From NCBI GenBank assembly GCA_030602965.1, contig JAUVYS010000105.1:1-5223 (forward strand): 5,223 bases of DNA, given 5' to 3'. The notes under the pieces were generated by a model that saw only the letters and a list, made by a program, of their open reading frames with translations, searched no databases and was not told the origin of the DNA. The stretch is from Candidatus Bathyarchaeota archaeon. GTDB taxonomy: Archaea; Thermoproteota; Bathyarchaeia; RBG-16-48-13; JAGMEO01. Position 1 is the first letter of the stretch. The number at the start of each line of letters is the position of its first letter. Position numbers and translations under genes: made by a program. This document shows positions 5,036 to 5,223 of this stretch, piece by piece.

Positions 5036-5223
5036 TTATTGATTTAAAGGCAAGATTTCCTCTTTTGGAGCTAACTCAAATGGCTCAAGATATTTTCTCA
5101 GAATCTTTGGTACAATTACTCTTCCATCTTCTTTTTGGTAGTTTTCAAGAATAGCATAGATTCCCCTTGAAGTCGGAATAGCAGTACTGTTGAGTGTGTG
5201 AGGGTACTTCATTTTTCCGCTTT
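5036..5223 (-). CDS. serS: Seryl-tRNA synthetase, C-terminal 61 residues (5' part outside the window)
   Basis: Cytosolic class II aminoacyl-tRNA synthetase that charges tRNA-Ser (and tRNA-Sec where present) with serine. Only the C-terminal end is in the window. Class II motif 3 is plain: HTLNSTAIPTSR, with the ATP-binding arginine R19 of the fragment, followed by G-I-Y-A-I-L-E-N-Y-Q. The tail K-E-D-G-R-V-I-V-P-K-I-L-R-K-Y-L is the closing segment of the standard SerRS fold. The N-S-T-A-I-P-T-S-R form is archaeal type, as opposed to bacterial N-G-S-G-L-A-x-G-R, and it is the standard enzyme rather than the rare methanogen type. The stop codon is at 5036-5038. A T-rich tract about 60 bases further on probably ends the transcript. 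Its presence suggests chromosomal rather than plasmid or viral sequence at this edge. Confidence 0.93.
   Translation of the reverse strand, partial: SGKMKYPHTLNSTAIPTSRGIYAILENYQKEDGRVIVPKILRKYLEPFELAPKEEILPLNQ

Overview
The window looks archaeal. The partial seryl-tRNA synthetase at the right edge has the archaeal-type motif 3 (HTLNSTAIPTSR, where bacteria have a NGSGLAVGR-like string). The integrase pieces resemble archaeal tyrosine recombinases. Non-coding stretches are AT-rich with TATA-like boxes, and several starts are GTG or TTG or lack a Shine-Dalgarno sequence. The mix of a cytosolic reductive-dehalogenase-like protein, several UbiA-type prenyltransferases and archaeal integrases would suit an uncultured lineage such as Bathyarchaeia, but that placement is inference.

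Layout, left to right. (1) Positions 3-476 (+) hold the catalytic half of a tyrosine recombinase cut by the window edge. (2) A UbiA-superfamily membrane prenyltransferase (477-1322, -) converges on it with stop codons that touch. (3) Positions 1323-1990 are AT-rich and mostly non-coding, but contain a relic of an integrase N-terminal (core-binding) domain on the minus strand (1585-1791). (4) A small DUF6506-like protein (1991-2320, +) is followed 147 bases later by a corrinoid/iron-sulfur protein of the reductive dehalogenase (RdhA) family (2468-3553, +). An imperfect inverted repeat lies between them. (5) A second, clearly different UbiA prenyltransferase (3705-4634, -) converges on the RdhA-like gene. 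(6) A gap of about 400 bases without a recognisable gene precedes the 3' end of serS (5036-5223, -).

The two integrase pieces mark the left third as a region touched by mobile elements. The metabolic core is the RdhA-like reductase, with no Tat signal, no visible membrane anchor and an unusually short C-terminus, next to the DUF6506-like gene. The two UbiA enzymes make prenylated membrane lipids or cofactors whose identity the sequence does not reveal. No CRISPR array, tRNA, rRNA or complete insertion sequence was seen.
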